The notes beneath the pieces were generated by a model. It did not search any database. It was given only the letters and a program-made list of their open reading frames with translations, and was not told the origin of the DNA. From positions 1 through 26,453 of the forward strand of contig CAYJIS010000022.1 of NCBI GenBank assembly GCA_964370315.1: a DNA stretch of 26,453 nt, in the 5' to 3' direction. Below, in pieces: positions 24,100 to 26,453 of the stretch; position 1 is the stretch's first letter; each line of letters starts with the position of its first letter. Position numbers and translations under genes: made by a program. The stretch is from CAYJFX01 sp964370315. Lineage in GTDB: Bacteria > Spirochaetota > Spirochaetia > Treponematales > Treponemataceae.

Positions 24100-24549
24100 T
24101 TGACTAAACGACTAGTTTTAATTTTTTGTATATTTTTGGTTGTAAGCACTACATCGTGTGCTAAAGAAGGATTAGAAAAACAAATGCTAACAATAACCAG
24201 AACTGATGGTAGCACAGTTGAAGTACTTGCAGAAATTGCGAGAACGGAAGAAGAAAAAAACTTTGGTTTTATGGAAAGAGAAAATATACCAGAAGGAACG
24301 GGAATGCTTTTTGTATTTGATCGTGATCAAATTATGAACTTTTGGATGTATAACACCCCCACTGCCCTAACCATTGCATATATTGATTCAAGAGGCACTA
24401 TCCGTGAGATGTATGATATGACGCCATTAAGTTTAGCAAGCGTTAGCGGTACTGTGTCTTGTCGTTATGCTTTAGAAGTACCGCAAGGATGGTTTGCAAA
24501 GAACAACATCGAAGTTGGAAGCACAATTAACTTAGAAAAAATTAACTAA
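24100..24549 (+). CDS. DUF192-family lipoprotein
   Basis: 149 residues, starting with TTG at 24100; AGGAG 9 bases upstream, inside the previous gene, supports it. A lipoprotein signal ends in STTSC (Cys20). The DUF192 core is complete: FGFMERENIPEGTGMLFVF, then MNFWMYNTPTALTIAYID and RYALEVPQGWFAKNNIEVG. The family is small, beta-rich and of unknown function; it is often exported. It is the second gene of a two-gene operon. Its stop overlaps by four bases with that of the convergent DUF2271 gene, with no terminator between. Confidence 0.85.
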   Translation: MTKRLVLIFCIFLVVSTTSCAKEGLEKQMLTITRTDGSTVEVLAEIARTEEEKNFGFMERENIPEGTGMLFVFDRDQIMNFWMYNTPTALTIAYIDSRGTIREMYDMTPLSLASVSGTVSCRYALEVPQGWFAKNNIEVGSTINLEKIN

Positions 24550-25139
24550 TATTCTAGTTTTACATTTTTTATCATTGTAGAATCTTCTGTTTTCTCTCCA
24601 AAGTATTGAGGTTGTGATACTTCTGTCTTTCCATTCTTTAGGTTTATTTTTCCAGTATACACTACTCTATAGTCCCATCGTAAAGATGCTTCTAATACTA
24701 TAGTATACACACCACTAGTTAACCTTTTACCATGTATATCTTTTAAATCCCACGCATAACTAAGGGCTCCTGTACTTGGTGTACTTCCTGACATTGCATC
24801 AATAGTACCTGAAGCACTTGATGCGTTAGAAGAACTAGCGCCACTAACAGCATCACTTGAAGCATGCTTTCCTATTTTTTCGACCCAAAGAGGAAGAGAA
24901 TCACTGCGTGTTTTCCAGCCGCCATTACCAGTAAAACTTGTAACAAATAAGGGTGCAATAAGGTTACCTTTTTCATCTTCGACCCAAAGCGCATACTGAT
25001 TACTTGCCCTTCCAGTTTGGCGAATATAATCAAAGCTTAGCCTTACTGTATTATTATCTTGTGCTATAAGAGGAAAAAATAGCAATATAAGAACACTAAT
25101 CAATATAGATATAAGTATAAATTTTTCATTTTTTTTCAT
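24546..25139 (-). CDS. DUF2271 exported protein with two flavinylation-like motifs
   Basis: 197 residues. A signal peptide or N-terminal anchor is present (hydrophobic 8-26, ending in PLIAQ). The family blocks are SFDYIRQTGRASNQYALWVED, TSFTGNGGWKTRSDSLPLWV, and, after the insert, YAWDLKDIHGKRLTSGVYTIVLEASLRW. Between them residues 93-124 are Ser/Ala/Gly-rich and contain DAVSGAS (96-102) and DAMSGST (114-120), two copies of the pattern used as FMN attachment site by ApbE-type flavin transferases. From memory, DUF2271 genes occur near apbE and PepSY genes in other bacteria; neither is in this window. The start has GGAG upstream and a promoter with consensus -35. Confidence 0.82.
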   Translation of the reverse strand: MKKNEKFILISILISVLILLFFPLIAQDNNTVRLSFDYIRQTGRASNQYALWVEDEKGNLIAPLFVTSFTGNGGWKTRSDSLPLWVEKIGKHASSDAVSGASSSNASSASGTIDAMSGSTPSTGALSYAWDLKDIHGKRLTSGVYTIVLEASLRWDYRVVYTGKINLKNGKTEVSQPQYFGEKTEDSTMIKNVKLEY

Positions 25140-25154
25140 AACATCTCCTCACTT

Positions 25155-25184
25155 ATGATACACCCTGTCAAAAGTTTTTGTCAA
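25155..25184 (-). promoter_or_regulatory. Promoter of the DUF2271 gene
   Basis: On the minus strand TTGACA (25179-25184) and TATCAT (25155-25160) are 18 bp apart. A second TTGACA copy lies between them, too close to the -10 to serve it, so the region holds a TTGACA direct repeat. Confidence 0.7.
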
Positions 25185-25211
25185 GCAAAAATACTATATA
25201 TCATATAATAA

Positions 25212-25240
25212 TTGACAGTAACATAGATAATAAGTATACT
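25212..25240 (+). promoter_or_regulatory. Promoter of the SGNH-like lipoprotein gene
   Basis: A perfect TTGACA (25212-25217) and TATACT (25235-25240) are 17 bp apart, with transcription from about 25247. Because this promoter lies downstream of an in-frame TTG at 25178, it rules out that longer start and supports the ATG at 25277. Confidence 0.8.
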
Positions 25241-25276
25241 AATACTACAGAAATCACATTATATAAGCGAGATTAC

Positions 25277-26350
25277 ATGAAACATATATTAACGATTATT
25301 TGTGTATTTTTTCTACTTTTTTCATGCAACCTAATAACACAAGATTCTGATAAAACTATAACAAATGATACTATCATCGACCAAGAAGTTCCTACAAAAC
25401 CGAGTATTTCTGGCAGTACAATAATACATTATGATACCGTAATCGAAAATGATGTATTATTAGCAAACATTGACTTTTTAAAATCACAAAAAATATACTT
25501 TGAACATGCATCTATTGGTGGGAATATGTTTGGATATCCCTATTATGGAAATGGAACGAATAATAATACTGGGGCCAAAGGTTTATATGAGCTGTATAGC
25601 GAAAACAATACATTTCTTTTCAACTTGAGCAAAAACAAGCCTAATATGTATTCAATAACAAACGGAACACTTAGCTTTGGAGACGGTGTTGAAGAAATGT
25701 ATCGTAAGTCTTTTACTATTGGACACTTAAAAGATGGTGGTTTTTTGCGTGTACACAGAGGTAACCCAACCACCCCTTCCAATCCAAGCAACTATTTAAA
25801 TCCTAAAGTAGAACTATTTCAAAACTTAAACAATGATATTATTGAACAAGCAGACATACTAATGATGAAGTTTTGTTATAGTGATTATTATTATGCATCT
25901 TATAACAATAACTACAATGTAACACCTCAATCATTTGCTCAAGATTATTTTGACGTTTATGAAGCATTACAAGAGAGAGCTAAAACCTTAAACCCAGATG
26001 CAAAATTTATTTTTTGGACAATACCCCTAGTGAAAAAAGATTATGTAAGCGATGCAGGAACAAAATATAATCGCTATATCCAACAAGGGCGAGATGAAGT
26101 TAATAATCTAATTCGCCAATACTGCAAAGATAATAATCAATACTTAATAGATATTGCAGATATTGAAAGCCATGCCCCCGATGGAAGTAAACTGTTAACA
26201 GCAAAGAGTGAAACAGTAGAAGCAGGGCTTGACTACATGCATGATTCCTATACCTATGATTATGGACATTTAGATGGCGCATTTGCAAAAGAAATGACAA
26301 AGGTATTTTTGCACACGGTTCTTGTTATGAATGGCAAGATTGCACAATAA
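25277..26350 (+). CDS. SGNH-like hydrolase lipoprotein
   Basis: 357 residues from the ATG at 25277; an upstream in-frame TTG (25178) is rejected because it precedes the promoter. A lipoprotein signal ends in LFSC (Cys17). After a Thr/Asp/Pro-rich linker (20-60) comes KIYFEHASIGGNMF (72-85), where Ser79 matches the nucleophile position of SGNH hydrolases, then a block ILMMKFCYSDYY, KFIFWTIPL, and near the C-terminus DYGHLDG (328-334), a DxxH pair (Asp328, His331) typical of the fold. It could be a lipid-anchored esterase or acyl hydrolase acting on an external glycan or lipid; the substrate is not known. The Shine-Dalgarno sequence is weak (GCGAG). Confidence 0.65.
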   Translation: MKHILTIICVFFLLFSCNLITQDSDKTITNDTIIDQEVPTKPSISGSTIIHYDTVIENDVLLANIDFLKSQKIYFEHASIGGNMFGYPYYGNGTNNNTGAKGLYELYSENNTFLFNLSKNKPNMYSITNGTLSFGDGVEEMYRKSFTIGHLKDGGFLRVHRGNPTTPSNPSNYLNPKVELFQNLNNDIIEQADILMMKFCYSDYYYASYNNNYNVTPQSFAQDYFDVYEALQERAKTLNPDAKFIFWTIPLVKKDYVSDAGTKYNRYIQQGRDEVNNLIRQYCKDNNQYLIDIADIESHAPDGSKLLTAKSETVEAGLDYMHDSYTYDYGHLDGAFAKEMTKVFLHTVLVMNGKIAQ

Positions 26351-26352
26351 AA

Positions 26353-26453
26353 GTGTGGTTTGATTTTTCTGCATATAGCTTTAGCGAAAAAGAACGAAAG
26401 GACATCATACAAAACAAGGCAAAACTTTGGCTTGACCATGGAACAATGTTTGG
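26353..26453 (+). pseudogene. C-terminal fragment of a MalY/PatB-type PLP aminotransferase
   Basis: Directly after the lipoprotein stop a frame reads VWFDFSAYSF, then NKAKLWLDHGTMFG, up to the window edge. This matches the C-terminal part of MalY/PatB cystathionine beta-lyase-like aminotransferases, where WLDF and AKLWLDxGxxFG are conserved. The roughly 300 residues that should precede it, including the PLP lysine, are absent: upstream in this frame there is only sequence overlapping the lipoprotein gene. A GTG at 26353 could start a short protein, but no good ribosome binding site is seen. It is therefore probably a gene remnant or a rearrangement junction; the rest lies beyond the window. 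Confidence 0.5.

Noticed and set aside
24541..24552. Terminator between the convergent DUF192 and DUF2271 genes
   Set aside because: The two stop codons overlap by four bases and no stem-loop with a T-run is visible on either strand.
25178..25276. 33-codon N-terminal extension of the SGNH-like lipoprotein from TTG at 25178
   Set aside because: A perfect promoter (25212-25240) lies downstream of this TTG, the extension is not signal-like, and the ATG at 25277 begins a proper lipoprotein signal.

Overview
The window is AT-rich DNA, about one third G+C by eye, and looks like a spirochaete chromosome, most likely Treponema or a close relative. The evidence is the large share of lipoproteins with relaxed lipoboxes, a PEGA/FlgD-like outer-membrane-type protein, a two-domain cyclic-nucleotide-binding protein, an archaeal-type UMP kinase and split glycine decarboxylase subunits. 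No tRNA, rRNA, CRISPR array, integrase or transposase was found. The species cannot be named from this sequence alone.

Left part (1-4530): a lipoprotein cut by the left edge and a predicted outer-membrane beta-barrel protein, both on the minus strand and separated by a hairpin terminator. A 331-bp gene-free stretch follows, holding a hairpin and a more G+C-rich block that looks like a dispersed repeat. Then comes a plus-strand citrate synthase with its own promoter and a strong bidirectional terminator.

Centre left (4542-12853, minus strand): a glycine cleavage operon, gcvT-gcvH-gcvPA-gcvPB, followed by a small secreted protein whose TTG start overlaps the gcvPB stop. Upstream of it lie an M30-like metallopeptidase lipoprotein paired with a small OB-fold-like protein under a good promoter, and a cardiolipin synthase.

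Centre right (12890-21150): a PEGA-domain protein and radC on the minus strand, and a divergent glucosaminidase lipoprotein. A compact minus-strand cluster then runs from an ECF-type sigma factor to its zinc-finger anti-sigma factor, a membrane-anchored TIG/transglutaminase-like protein that lacks the catalytic cysteine, and an archaeal-type UMP kinase. cysS lies just upstream.

Right part (21241-26453): plus-strand murB, a CNB-TPR-CNB-winged-helix regulator with a consensus promoter, a 98-bp near-palindrome, and two small exported proteins (one DUF192). A convergent DUF2271 protein carries two copies of a flavinylation-like motif. A divergent SGNH-like lipoprotein follows, and the window ends in a C-terminal fragment of a MalY/PatB-type aminotransferase with no N-terminal part.

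Several genes (gcvT, the PEGA gene, the glucosaminidase lipoprotein, murB) have a -10-like box 5-9 bases before the start codon and no Shine-Dalgarno sequence, which suggests leaderless mRNAs. Four other genes start with TTG, each behind a Shine-Dalgarno sequence. The most interesting leads are the doubled flavinylation-like motif, the 98-bp palindrome, the Cys-less transglutaminase-like protein in a sigma/anti-sigma operon, and the broken aminotransferase gene.
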